Shown one piece after another: positions 11,700 to 23,039 of a stretch of 64,000 bases of DNA. Position numbers and translations under genes: made by a program. How positions within the stretch are numbered: the first letter of the stretch is position 1; every line of letters begins with the position of its first letter. This stretch comes from Symsagittifera roscoffensis (taxonomy: Eukaryota > Xenacoelomorpha > Acoela > Convolutidae). The notes beneath the pieces were generated by a model. It worked only from the letters and a program-made list of their open reading frames with translations. It ran no database searches and had not been told where the DNA came from. The stretch spans positions 80,151,574-80,215,573 of the forward strand of contig NC_087063.1 in the NCBI RefSeq assembly GCF_963678635.1, written 5' to 3'.

Positions 11700-12122
11700 T
11701 CAATGGTCGGGACAATAACTATCTTTCGTGTCAACCACCAGGGCTTCGACCCCCTGCCGACCCAAAGGTTCCCCCCTTTTTTGAGATATCCATTTTTGGC
11801 TGACTGATTCTAAAATTTTTCTAAAGACGCCTTGGGTGCCAAAGTATACTAATTTTGAGGTGGGAGCGCGTGCCGAAAAAACACGATTTTGTGGTCAAAA
11901 TTTTCAAAAAAGTGCCTGAAAACGACTTTTTTGGCCCTATTTTAGAAAAAATTTGCCTGCTGCGCCGAAAGATTGGTCAAAATAGGGTCTTTATAGTCTT
12001 TATAGTGATTTAATTGAGCCCAGAAAATCAAAATGGTCGGCCTAAAAAAAGATCGACAAACTTTTTAAGTTTATTTGAAAATCCGCGCCCACCCCTTCGA
12101 GAAAATCCTAGGTCCGCCCTTG
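11700..12122 (+). repeat. R4 repeat, copy 1
   Basis: Shared with 14097-14402 and partly with 46776-46880. It begins with a C-rich block (GACCCCCTGCCGACCC, about 11749) and runs through CTAAAATTTTTCTAAA, GTGCCAAAGTATACTAATTTTGAGG and TTTGCCTGC. It ends with GAGAAAATCCTAGGTCCGCCC at about 12100-12120. Non-coding. Confidence 0.6.
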
Positions 12123-12594
12123 ATCTCAAGTACATTACATGGCTGAAGTTCTTAATCGAATTAATGTTTTTTTTCGATGAAATCTCAAATTTTTATGGAT
12201 TCATTACGCCATTATTCTCGCCAAATCTTTCAAAACTTCGTTTTTAAATTATCTACTCTTTCGTTTTTTGTCTTCTAGGACAAAATTACGCCTTTTCAAA
12301 ATGACGCCTTATTCACTCGAAATTATGCTTTCCTTACTAAAGAGCTTAGAAATTGATCAATCGAGTAGAAAGTAGAGTTGGTGATATAGGTCAGAGTGCT
12401 TTAGATAAACGAGCGATATCAAACTAATTTGATTGGAGTCAACTAACAGATCTCAAACCGATAAATTTTCTGACCTGATTTCAACTTTTAAAGGTATTGA
12501 TAGCTGGCGTCTCAAATTGATTTTAATAATCGGAGTCGTTAGTTTACCATAAGTACGTTGCACTCTATAGTTGCGTCGAAAAAGTTTAGTAAAA

Positions 12595-12681
12595 ATGATT
12601 TTATTCTTGGTTTTGCTTTTGTCTATCTTATTAGTTCCTAGATCCCAAACCGTGTCCGTGTTACCACTTTTAGTTCAACAG
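12595..12681 (+). CDS. candidate first exon (signal peptide) of the phosphatase gene
   Basis: An ATG opens 29 codons with a textbook secretory signal: MILFLVLLLSILLV followed by a polar stretch, then a strong donor (CAG|GTGAGC) at 12682. Histidine acid phosphatases of animals start with such a signal and then reach the catalytic RHG within about 15-30 residues. This exon ends in phase 0, whereas the RHG exon at 14820 needs two bases before it. At least one small exon must therefore lie between them, and I did not find it. The exon could instead belong to another secreted protein. Confidence 0.45.
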
Positions 12682-12879
12682 GTGAGCTAAGTATCAGTGT
12701 AATTTTTGATAAAACAAAAGATGTCCAAGCTATGAATTTTTGGAAAGTTACTAAATGAGTACCAAGGGTACAGCAAGCTGCCCTACCCACAATCAATGCA
12801 TAAATTTAGTAAAATTTTACAAAAATTTTATATCTAGTTAAAATGGCCAAGATCTGCTCAAAATGGCCAAAATTTAAAA

Positions 12880-13195
12880 TAAGTTTTAGTTTTTCTAAAT
12901 TTTACATTCTGGAAGAAAATAACAATGACTAAAAAATGTCTTCCAAGTTTTAGTTTTTTCTGAATTTTACATTCTGGAAAAAAATAACGATGACTAAAAA
13001 ATTTCTTCTAAGTTTTAGTTTTTTCTAAATTTTACATTCTGGAAGAAAATAACAATGACTAAAAATGTCTTCTAAGTTTTAGTTTTTTCTAAATTTTACA
13101 TTCTGGAAGTAAATAACAATGACTAAAAATGTCTTCCAAGTTTTAGTTTTTTTTCTAAAAGTTACACACTGGAAGTAAAAAACAATGACTAAATT
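12880..13195 (+). repeat. tandem repeat, ~64-bp unit, about 5 copies
   Basis: Consecutive near-identical units each contain AAGTTTTAGTTTTTTCT, AATTTTACATTCTGGAAG and AAATAACAATGACTAAAAA. The last unit is the most diverged (TTACACACTGGAAG). It is a minisatellite inside the presumed first intron of the phosphatase gene. Confidence 0.85.
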
Positions 13196-13879
13196 AGTCT
13201 AAAAACAGCTCTAAAAGTTGACCAGGGCGGAAAAACAGTTTAGGTTGTCTTTTTTTTGTTTGTGTCATAACGCTTCATCAAATTTTCGACCCCTATCTTC
13301 CAAAAGGATTTTTTAGCGATGGTTGAATCGAAGTGTTAGTCTTTGACTCTTACTCAACTTAGTTTGAAGCGCGCCAGAATGAAGCACATTTTGTCAAGAC
13401 CTTTTAAAAAGCGTTCTAGAAATTTTTTTGGCTTTTTGTCCAATAAAAATTTGTCTCGTTCATACTTGCTGAAAATTTTTGAAAACCTGGTCTTTTTAAC
13501 TCCAGGAGAGCTCTCAAACCCAATGTAGCCGCTCTTGAAAACGAGAAAACCCTAGTTCCCCCCTACCATTTTAGGACCATTTATCCCCAAGGAAAGGGCC
13601 ATCATACGAGCTGTTAAGGTCATCACTATTGAGAAAACCAATGTTGTGCCCCTGCTTAAGAACTATATACATTTTTTGGTTATTTTTCTGGACTGGGTAA
13701 TGTTGCCTCACCCTCAAGCAACTAGAACGGATCGTGGTGGGCCTAGTAAGACTTACATCATTCTGATCTTCCTGTAGAGGTACATGTGTTTTTCTAATAC
13801 CGGCTATTTGAACCTATTTGTTCCGATCAATAAAAATGGGAGGAGCTTTATCTTCGGGCGTGTTTTTTTTTCTTTGTTT

Positions 13880-14040
13880 GTTTTCCAAGCTAAATCAGGT
13901 ACCACAAATGATTACCGCGATCAGTCAAGTGATATATAGTTTTAAAACGCTTTCAGCCGGGATTGGAACGATATTAAAACATGAAAAATTTTCAAAAAGT
14001 TGTCCCAGTAGTAAGAAAAGAAGAGTTTTAATATAATTTT
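13880..14040 (+). repeat. R5 repeat, copy 2
   Basis: Matches the R5 copies at 10.4 and 18.6 kb (ACCACAAATGATTA, AGTGATATATAG, CTTTCAGCCGGGATT, ACGATATTAAAA). Here it is followed directly by R4 and a single R2 end. Confidence 0.5.
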
Positions 14041-14096
14041 GAGCAAGTATAAGACTTATTTTCTCAAATATAGTACTTTTTAAGAAATTCATTTTT

Positions 14097-14402
14097 GGGC
14101 AATCGGCCCCAAAATTTTTCTAAAAGCGCCTTTGGCGCCAATATATACTAATTTTGAGGGGGAGCGCACGCCAAAAAAAAAGGAATTTTTTCGTCAAAAT
14201 TTTCCAAAAAGTGCCCAAAAACGGCTTTTTGACCTGTTTTTTCAAAAATTTGCCTGCGGCGGTGAAATTTTGCCCAAAACAGCGTCTTTTTACTGCTTTA
14301 CGAGAGCTCGGAAAATTAATTTGGTGGACCAAAAAAAGGAAAAATTTTTTGAAAATTTTTTGAAAATCCGCTCACCCTCGAGAAAATCCTAGATCCGCCC
14401 CT
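14097..14402 (+). repeat. R4 repeat, copy 2
   Basis: Second copy of the family seen at 11.7-12.1 kb, with the same start (CCAAAATTTTTCTAAAAGCGCC) and the same end (GAAAATCCTAGATCCGCCC). A solitary R2 end follows at about 14430-14480. Confidence 0.6.
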
Positions 14403-14819
14403 GTTTTTGTTGTAGTTTTTCATGAATATGGTCGGAACCACTTTGTACTTGCTTGCACAGCAATCGGCTATCCTCGTTCTTAGTTAACCATAAAGCTTTT
14501 GCTTGATCCGCTTCCACGGAAAAAATATTATTTATTTCGTAAATTTACTGTACAAAGTTCATTATGCTTGTCTTTTTCACCACTGAAGAACTTCTTCTTA
14601 AGCTTGGGTTTTTTGTTAAGATAAAGAAGGACCACTGTTAGCCAGATAAATCTTTGAATGATTTTAAGAAGTCCAATTATTCGTTCAACGAAGTTTTTCA
14701 GCCATCGAAAAGTATTTTTCATAGTAGCAATATTGTTACGGAGAATTATGATGCGGGGCGTTTTCGGAATGCACGTTAAACAACATTAATGGCTATAGCA
14801 CTTTTTTCAAGGTTTGCAG

Positions 14820-17800
14820 ACACGGCGATAGATCCCCAGTGACATGTTTTCCCAACAACCAAAACAAAGACTTCTGGCTCCAGGGCCCTGGATATTTGAC
14901 CCCCAAAGGAGAGAAGCAGCTCTACGACAATGGAAAAGCTTTCAGATCCGACTGGTACCCTGGATTGTTGAGTGATGTCGTCCTACCAAGGTCTCTTTTC
15001 CTGTCTCAAATTATTTATTTATCAATGACGATTTGATTGGTGAAATCTGTTTGATCATCGCCCTTCAGTTTTACATAATTCAAATACACTCAATTTTTTG
15101 GTAAAAATTGTTATTTTTTTTTTATAAATAATAATAATAATCATAATAAATTGTTTGCGTTATCGGTTCCATTCGCTGTAGAGTTTACTACATTTACAAC
15201 CAAATGAAATCTCATTGCGAGGAGAACGCCGTGGAGTTTTGCAGCCCGTTTTCAGGCGCCTCTTTTTTTAAGCTTTTAATTGGTTTTGTGAACTAAAGAA
15301 ACCCACCAAATATCAGAGAAATCTTGCTGTGTTAGCAAAAAAAAGTTCAGATTTTGATTAAAATCTGTGCATCTCGGTTTCGATGTTAGCAAAAGTATTT
15401 CGTTTCAAAAAACATAAGCATAGATTGTATCTACCGGAGCAAAAGAAAAAACAGTTTCAACTACAATCAAAACAATCTTTAAAGGTTGTTTTGGTTGTAA
15501 TTGAAACTGTTTTTCTTCCTGTTCGGGCTCTCGGTAAAATTGAAGTTCGTTTTACAGTGAGTCGTATGTGGTGAGTTCTCACTTCGACAGATGTCTCATG
15601 AGTGCGAACTCATTCATGGCTGGCCTCTACCCTCCGACCGATGAGTTCCTATTTGAGAAGGGACTCAATTGGCAGGCATATCCGACTCACATGATATCAG
15701 CGGATATCGACTACGTATGTTGCACATTTTTCCACATAGTTCGACCGATGCTGAAAAAAATTAATTACGCCCGCTTTTGGAGCATTTGTTTGTATTAACC
15801 TAAATATATACCAGCATAGAAAAGATCATGAAAATATTTGCAATGGGGGAGGTGGGTTTGGGATGTTTTTTCTATATTGAAAAAGATTTTTCACACAGCC
15901 AGAAAAATACCTTCTGATTTTGCCGCCCTGATTTCTTGGTTTAGTTTTGAGCAAATATCTTAAAGCTTGACTCAGTTTTTTTTGGAGATATGGACGGGTT
16001 TTTCATAATGGGTATTTCGAGCTCAGGTTGTCTCTTTTTCTTTTTCCTTTCCACCTGAAAAAATTCACAAGTAATTTTATTGTTCAAATTTTCTGACTGT
16101 TATAAAAATTGGCATGCAGACTGATTGAGCCACGACAAACAAATTTGGTCTTCATACTTAAAGTTGCAAAACTCCTCGTTACACCATAAAACTGATGCTT
16201 ATGCGATGAAAAAGAGGCCACTGGTTTTCTTATAACGCGTGAAATAACGTCGACATAAGTGCATCAATGTGTTTAGTATCTCAGTGGGACTACATGTCCG
16301 GCCCAATTGAGGGAACTTGAGCGAATACTGTCTTCGCCTGTCTACAAACAGTTCGAGACAGAAAACCAAGAATTCATCAACACCACGTGCCGGCTGGCTG
16401 GCTATCATGATGATCGCGACTGGAATGCATTTGCTCTGCAGGTCATCAATGACAACCTCATTTGTGATGTAAGTTTTGCGTAGGTTTGATAACGATTCGA
16501 GAGCAACTAGAAAAACTTCAAACCAAAAAAGCGCGTAGCCAAGCTATGGCTCGTTTTTCTTCTTACATTCTAAAACTTTTGGTCGGCCAAAATTTGAAAT
16601 TTTGTTGTTATAAATTCCAGAAACTTTTTTTGCTCAATTGTAGAACATATTTGATATCACCCATCAGAAACTGTTATGGATTTCATGAATTAAACAAAAA
16701 CACGAAGAGGGCTTGATTTCCTTGCTAGTGTTTATCTAGCAAGTTTAACAGGCCCTTTTCGTGTTTTTGTTTAACTTATGAAATCCTTAACAGTTTCTGA
16801 TGGGTGGTATCAAATATGTTCTACAATTGAGCAAAAATAGTTTCTAGCTTTTATAACAACAAAATTTCAAGTGTCCTGCCCAAATTTTTTAGAATGTAAG
16901 AAGAAAACGAACCATAGTTTAGCTATGCGCGTTTTTGGTTTGAATTTTTTTCTAGTTGTTCTCGAATCGGCATCAAATCTACACAAAAGCTCACTAGTAC
17001 AACGGAATCGAATCCGAATTAGTTCTAGGAATTTTATCAAAATATTTTCATGCGAAATCTTGATTTTTTTCACTTTCTTTACTGGGAAAAACAGTTCGCC
17101 CAAACGGTTATAATTTTCTTAATGAGCATAAACTTCTGTTCTGTAAAATTCCTATTTAAATAAGTATAACGTTTACTTTGAACAAACTTTTTTTCAGATC
17201 AGGCGAGAGCGATTTATGTGAGCGTCTGTAAATATACTTGTTTAAACGTAATTTTAAAAAATTTGTCTAACAAATATATTTTTTCTCAGAGAAAGTTCAA
17301 CTTCGAATGCAAAGTTTCCTTGTGGTACGGGAGAAAAGTGCTGGAGCTTTAAAACCAGTTTATATAGTACCACAAAGAGTATATAGGCCACATGTCTGCT
17401 CTTTGCGATGTTACTACTTAAGTTAAAATTTTCCGAAAAGATCCTATTAATGTATATTTTAGAGGTCAAAAACCTACAATATAATATTTTTGTCCACCTA
17501 AATGACTTTTTCGGTGATTGACTTTTGCTATGTTCTAGGCGGCTCATGAACTTCCCCTACCCGAGTGGGCCACTGAAAGTGTCCTAACTGAGATGAAGAA
17601 CATAGTCAACATGCAGAACAGTATTCTTTTCTCAGACCCAGCAGGCACATTTCTATTCACGGGAGGCGGTTAGTACAATTATTAAGTCGGGTAACTGATG
17701 AATTGATACCGGGTTAACCTTCCGCCACACCGAAAATGCGTATCATATTCATGCGTATCATCATTTTATACATTTTTTTTCACATATGGAAAAAATGTTC

Positions 17801-20800
17801 ATCATACAAACTTTCAAATTTTTCAAAAACTGATGGAAAAAATTTTGAACTAGTTTTTGCGAATACTTAGTTTTGGTCAACACGGGATTTTGTTATTGAT
17901 TCTTAAACTCTCGAATAAAGCTTGTTATTCAAAAAGAATCTGTATTGGTTTCACCAGGAAAAGAAATTTCGACCATCAGGGTTAACTGTTCACGCTTTTT
18001 CCAAACCTAGCAAGATATTTGTAGCGCGTATCGAGTCGGCCAAATATTACCGTCTCAAAGCAAGTTTTTGCTTTGAAAATGCCACTGAGTTGAAATGTAA
18101 CCATTAAAGTTTGTTTTAGGTCCTCTTTTGGGATTGATGGTGGAAAACATGCAGAAAAAGATGAACGGAACTCTCACCCAGAAATTAATATACTACTCGG
18201 CTGTAAGAGCTGTCCATACTTTTAAGTACAAACTATTGTAATAATTCGAACGCTGAAATTTTGAAATAAGATAAGAGGATCATTTTACCCTCTAAGTATT
18301 TGATACAGGCTGTTCATTTCTTCGAGGGAAAAACCGATGCTGTGCTCCTGATTTTCTAATCAGTGATATATAGCATATAACCAGGTGACCGAATAAGCAA
18401 TTTCAGATTTTTAGAAACATATAATATCCTGCACTCAGTAAAAAGAGAAAAAAAATCGGTTATTTTATTATAATAATCGTACTTTTAGCAAAATATAATA
18501 AATTATAAGCGCCGAATTTTGATGATTAAACGATTTATACTCCATTATAATGATAACAACTTTGGTGACATTTTAATAAATTATAATCAATAGTCAATCA
18601 AAACCAAACAAAAACGAAACGAATTGAAGCAAAACCAGCTACCACAAATAATCATTGGACATGGTTGAAAGATACTTCATTTTAAAGCACTTTCAGTCGT
18701 GATTCCAATAAAATTAAATTTTCAAAGTTTTTTGCCAGTGTTGCGAAAAACCGTTATGAAGTTTTTAGTTTTTCATCCTAATTCGATCGAATAAAGCAAG
18801 CGATCAAGCTTACAACAGCTTTGTTAGGAAAAATTTAAAATTTAAGATCTAGAAATTGAATTGTAAGCAAGTAAAGTTAACTTTTTGAGTTCTGTAGCTC
18901 CATTCTGGGAACCAAAAATTCGACAGTTTTCTGCCAAAAATCTGAAAATTTTTTTGTGAAATCTTTTGATTGTTTTCTATTTAGGTTTTCTAGTCAATTT
19001 TCTAAAAAAAATGTTTTTTAGTTTTTTTGCCTGTACTACTATGAATGTCAAATTAACTTAAATATTGTTTTACATCAGTGTTTTTTATCACCCCACGCAG
19101 AAAAACTAATTTAAAAAAAAGCTTTGCGTTGTAGTTTTAAAGCGTTTTAAAGCGTTTTAAAGACCATGGTAGTAACATTCTGTGCCACTTGCAAAGTAAT
19201 CGGCTATCCTTGTTCAGAAATCAAACTCGTTTGATAAGCATTTTTCCATAGTTTCCAACTTTTTTTAAAATTTTTGCTATTTGTTTGTTTAGTTTGTCCG
19301 AAAACACAAAACCATTGCTTTTGTAACACAAAAAAAACTCATTGATTGAAAGGAATAGATCTCACTCAGATAAGTAATAATTGTATGATAAATATTTTAT
19401 AGTTCACTCAAAATTATAAAAAAAACCTTAATTTTTGAATATGGCTAGAAAGTTTATATTCAATAACTTTACTTGTCAAAAATTAAAAATATCAGATTTG
19501 GATTTGCAAAAAAGCTTTTTTGGCAAATTTAATTGTTTTATTTTGAAAAATCCAGCTTCAACTACGTTATAGACAAAATACCAAATTTTGCCTACAATTT
19601 TTTTCCATTTAAATTTTGTGAAGCGAAAAATTTTACGACTAAAAACTGAGAAATATAAATAAAGAAAATTGTCTTTGCATTAATTTAAAAACTGCTTGTC
19701 ATCTGGCTAAAAAACCAAAGAAATAATTTAAATTAGAGTTACATCGGATTTCGTTTTTGAAAAAAAAATTAACTTCGCTCTTGTTTTTTTAGAAAAGTGC
19801 AACCATACGGAAATTTCATTGGAAGGAAATTTTTTTGGTTGTCAATATGTTTCAACTTTAAATTTCTAGGACTCTATGTATCTCCTTGATACAGAACGAA
19901 GTCATACTCTTGGAGCAACAACTGCTGAAAATTGATCGTGTTCATTTGATTTTTAAACGTTAAATATATCAAAATTTTGAAAAAACATCAGGTATAAAGC
20001 TAAATCTTGCCCAATCTGCTCAAAAATCTGAAAAAAAAATTTGAATCAAAAAATTGCTCAAAAGGAAACACTAGCGTTACAAATAACATAAGTGACAGAT
20101 TCCACTATTCCTTTAAAAACTAAAGCGCTAGTTGGAGACCAAGTGGCACCAAAATTTAATTGATATAAACAAACTGAATGCATGTTATAACCTTTTTTTA
20201 ACAGAAATGAGGGTTACTGGTTATAGTGAATTAAGAATGATGAAGTTTTTATTGCAACAAATGAAGCTCTCTTATTCAATTTTTCAAAAGAATTTTTAAA
20301 TAGCATGGATAGCCAAAGTGCAGACCAAATTGACTTAGTTGTTCAAGTTTTCTTTTTTGTTAAAAACAACTGTGAAAGTAAACCCTGAAATTTTGCAATA
20401 ATACAAGCATAACTCGAGCTAATTTGTTTCATTTTTTCAAAGTTTTGTCAAATTTGTCGTGAAAATTTGCTTTCTCAATTTTTCAATCCTACGTACTGGG
20501 AGTTTTGGCGATAAATTGCATCGATACTGAAACCTAACTGGACTAGTTGAATATAGTTTACCGAATCAGGGAAAAACAAGTTTTCAGTGTGCTCTTGAGT
20601 AATTTTTTTAAAGACTTTTGATTTCTTGAGAAAAAACTCAAATTAAATTTTCTCGTTTTCAAAAGTTTTATTTTTAAGAGAGGCCTGCAAAACTAATATT
20701 TTTGACAGTTCGAGCGAAAAAATTTAATCATTTTTTTAAAGACTTTTCATTTCTTGAGAAAAAACTCAAATTAAATTTTCTCGTTTTCAAAAGTTTTATT

Positions 20801-23039
20801 TTTAAGAGAGGCCTGCAAAACTAATATTTTTGACAGTTCGAGCGAAAAAATTTAATCAATCAGAAAATACATCCAAAACTACCTTTTTTGTTCCGACTTT
20901 CGATACGAAAGTAACGGAATATTTGTGCTCGGGGTGGGTTTTTCTTTTCTTTCGACAAATTTCGACTTTTTAACTAGCCATTTTTGACGAAATTTTTTTA
21001 TATCATTCGAAAAGTAGTGTTGTCCTGAGCTCAAATTGGAAAAGATATTTCACCTGTGATCATTTTTCGTAAAGTTATGGGGGTTTAAAGATTGCCATTT
21101 CGGTCAATTTGGGACAATTAACGCGCGATATATTTCGCGCTATTAACGCGTAAGCGGAGAGTTAATCCGTCTTAGAAATCGTTCCAAATTGGTTAAAAGA
21201 AGCTTTTTTGCCATAATTGGTTTGTTACAAGGAGCAAAATCTATCCTTTTGTACTTTATATGGCATTTGGGATGATGATTTTTATAAAAAAATTTTAAAT
21301 TTTAGAATTTTTTTTTTCATTTTGTTTTATTTCATTGAATTTTTTAATGTTATTACTGCTCCTTAAACCTTAAAGGGCAGTCGGAACATTCAGGGCTTCG
21401 CCCTGATACGAGCAATCTTGTTGTTCCGACTTTCGATACGAAAGTAACGGAATATTTGTGCTCGGGATGGGTTTTTTTTTCTTCAGACAAATTTCGACTT
21501 TTTAACTGGCCATTTTTGGCCATCATTCAAAAGTATTGTTGTCTTGAGCTTAAATTTGAAACGATTTTTCACCTTTGATCGTTTTTCGTAAAGTTATGAG
21601 GGTTTAAAGATTGCCATTTTGGCCATTTTGAACAATTTGGGACAATTAACGCGCGATATAATTCGCGCCATTAACGCGTAAGCGGAGATTTAATCCGTCT
21701 TAGAAATCGTTCCAAATTGGTTGAACGAAGCTTATTTGCCATAATTGATTTGGTACAAGGAACGAAATCTATCTTTTTGTACTTTATATGGCGTGTGGGG
21801 GGATGATTTTCACAAAAAATTTCAAATTTTAGAAAAAAAAATTTATTTTATATCATTTAATTTTTTTTATGTGATCACTACTGCTCAATAAACCTTAAAA
21901 GCCAGTCGGAACATTCAGGGCTTCGCCCTGATACGAGCAGTCTTGTTTCTATTTGGAAAAGTTTTGAGTTGGATTGTTGTATGTTATTAGATGTCCATTT
22001 TGTTCTTTGGTTTACTTTCCACATATTTGTATTTCAAAATTGAATTAAACTTTGAGCATTTGAATAATTAGAGATATGTTTGCATGGTGAACAATCTTTG
22101 CATGAAAACAAGCCAATGAAATTACGGATTCTGTAAATTTGTCTGTTTCTGGAGCGATTTTGAGCGGTACCGCGACAAAGATGATTTTGGCCTGTTGCGG
22201 AATCCGCTTAAAGTTCACAAAATGAACAGTTTGACCACGTAATGTAGAAAAAATTAAAGTTCAATATCACAATCTGTGACTCAGAATCCTAACAAAATTT
22301 CTCATCGAATTTTCTCTGGTTCATCGGTAAATTTTTGTTGAAATTTTAGCATGACTCCACAATACTGTCATTTCTTGGAAATCTGGAACAAGAGGTGGGC
22401 CCTAACCCGCCCTATGGATCATGTGGAGTACTGGAGTTGTATGAAGACAATAACAATAAGTGAGTATAAGCAATTGGAAAACTTTTGTAAAAACTGCTTA
22501 TGAGTCTTAGGTCCCAACCAAAAAATTTGTAGACGGGGTTATGTAATAGCTACCGCGCTTTCTTTAACCAATCACTTTTTCGTTAATTCAGTCCTAAATT
22601 AATTACAATGGTTTTGCATCTCATTTTAGATAACTTTTGTAGTTTTTTTTTGCAGATGAACCCTATCTTTTATAAAAAAGTTTGCTGTCTGGGCTCATAT
22701 TTTCTTCATATGAATCTTCTCGGAAATTTTGCTCGAAACATTTTTTGATCCACCTAAAACGGCCCATGGATTATTGACCTATAATGCATGTCGACAAAAC
22801 TATCGAAGATTTTTTTGACGCCCTACATCCGTCTCTGACTGAAACAAAACCAAACTAAAATATTTGTGTTATTCAGATACTTCGTTCAGCTTTCGTTTCG
22901 CAACAGCACACTTGGAATGATGAACGAGGCACGAATGATGCCGAATTGCGATGACGTCATGTGCGATTATGCAACATTCTCCGACATGGTGGCAGACAAA
23001 GTCAACATGGACCCAAAGGCAGCTTGTAATAGTTTTTAG
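14820..23039 (+). CDS. histidine acid phosphatase (secreted/lysosomal type), multi-exon
   Basis: This is a histidine-phosphatase clade 2 enzyme of the prostatic/lysosomal acid phosphatase kind, hydrolysing phosphomonoesters through a phosphohistidine. Visible exons are 14820-14990, 15558-15714, 16277-16468, 17539-about 17665, 18120-18202, 22350-22459 and 22877-23039. The first begins inside the catalytic RHGDRSP motif (first Arg codon split). The second has HFDRCLMSA, matching the conserved 'DxDRxLMSA' block. The third starts YLSGTTCPAQL. The fourth has LPLPEWATESV. The fifth ends IYYSA and the sixth opens with HDSTI, giving the catalytic HD proton donor (YSA-HD). The last exon supplies cysteines and the TAG stop. 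Phases agree at every junction except 17665/18120, where a GC donor is needed to keep frame. The upstream exon(s) with the signal peptide are incomplete. Family assignment is secure; the C-terminus has no obvious membrane anchor. Confidence 0.85.
15433..15535. repeat. 103-bp inverted repeat near an exon
   Basis: The left arm (ACCGGAGC ... AACAGTTTCAACTACAATC) pairs with the right arm (GGTTGTAATTGAAACTGTT ... CTCTCGGT), and the centre is at about 15480. It ends 22 nt before the 3' splice site of the second visible phosphatase exon. It is probably a small fold-back transposon. Confidence 0.7.
16469..16995. mobile_element. fold-back MITE whose end forms a 5' splice site
   Basis: This is a near-perfect inverted repeat of ~527 bp. 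The arms match from the outer ends (left GTAAGTTTTGCGTAGGTTTG; the complement of the right end reads GTGAGCTTTTGTGTAGATTTG) to a central hairpin TTGCTAG...CTAGCAA at about 16719-16740. The left end starts at the first base of the intron, so the donor GTAAGT of the third visible phosphatase exon is the tip of the element. ORFs within (16486-16716, 16871-17113) are palindrome artefacts. No clear target duplication was found. Confidence 0.72.
18425..18600 (+). repeat. R3 AT-rich repeat, copy 2
   Basis: Second R3 copy, preceded like copy 1 by CACTCAGTAAAAAGAGAAAA and followed within 30 bp by R5. The conserved words are CGTACTTTTAGCAAAAT, TAAGCGCC and CATTATAATGATAAC. Confidence 0.65.
18630..18815 (+). 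repeat. R5 repeat, copy 3
   Basis: Matches CAGCTACCACAAATAATCA, CACTTTCAGTCGTGATTCC and a terminal AAGCAAGCGATCAAGC-like hairpin seen in the other R5 copies. Confidence 0.5.
19165..19215 (+). repeat. single R2 end
   Basis: A solitary copy of the R2 terminal sequence (AACATTCTGTGCCACTTGC, then TAATCGGCTATCCTTGTTC). No inverted partner was found nearby. Confidence 0.5.
20602..20857 (+). repeat. tandem duplication, 2 x 128 bp
   Basis: Two almost identical 128-bp units run from TTTTTTTAAAGACTTTT to GAGCGAAAAAATTTAATCA. They differ at very few positions (for example TTTTGATTTC versus TTTTCATTTC), so the duplication is recent. The second unit ends about 30 bp before an R1 element. Confidence 0.85.
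20889..21420 (+). repeat. R1 repeat family, copy 2
   Basis: A full-length unit from TTGTTCCGACTTTCGATACG to the terminal hairpin (CAGGGC-TTC-GCCCTG) and ATACGAGCAATCTTG. The first ten informative bases TGTTCCGACT are the complement of the near-terminal AGTCGGAACA, so the element has inverted ends plus an extra 3' hairpin. A central GCGCGATATATTTCGCGC palindrome is present. Non-coding. Confidence 0.8.
21421..21946 (+). repeat. R1 repeat family, copy 3
   Basis: Starts at the base after copy 2, head to tail, with the same start, core palindrome and 3' hairpin. The abutting pair suggests insertion of one element into the end of the other, or rolling or tandem amplification. Confidence 0.8.

Larger units (their letters stand above)
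8881..12594. other. repeat-rich intergenic region
   Basis: Apart from the R2-R5 repeat copies listed separately I see no gene. A short exon-like piece (acceptor TTTTCAG near 9043, open to about 9100, then AATAAA near 9124) could be a stray 3' exon but has no recognisable homology. Confidence 0.4.
12682..14819. other. intron or intergenic stretch, repeat-rich
   Basis: It holds the 64-bp tandem array (12880-13195), R5 (13880-14040), R4 (14097-14402) and a single R2 end (14430-14480). Minus-strand and plus-strand ORFs at 14120-14390 are created by R4 and are not genes. The missing small exon of the phosphatase gene may lie here. Confidence 0.45.
18203..22349. other. 4.1-kb phosphatase intron packed with repeats
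   Basis: It contains R3 (18425-18600), R5 (18630-18815), an R2 end (19165-19215), a 128-bp tandem duplication (20602-20857) and two adjacent R1 copies (20889-21946). A short protein-like stretch at 22138-22225 has no motif or splice support. No other gene was seen. Confidence 0.6.

Noticed and set aside
13570..13790. Open plus-strand stretch with protein-like sequence (GPFIPKERAIIRAV)
   Set aside because: I considered it as the missing phosphatase exon, but no phase-2 donor ending in a split Arg codon was found and no family motif is present.
14120..14392. Several overlapping ORFs of 69-86 codons on both strands
   Set aside because: They lie wholly within the R4 repeat and have repeat-derived, Lys/Phe-rich sequence. 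The other R4 copies do not conserve the frames.
16486..17113. ORFs of 69-80 codons on both strands
   Set aside because: They are mirror products of the fold-back element.
20889..21946. R1 as a Helitron (3' hairpin before the end)
   Set aside because: The units do not begin with TC or end with CTRR, and they have inverted ends, which Helitrons lack.
22138..22225. GC-richer stretch with open frames on both strands inside the large phosphatase intron
   Set aside because: No splice sites, no motif and no start codon. The flanking exons join in phase without it.
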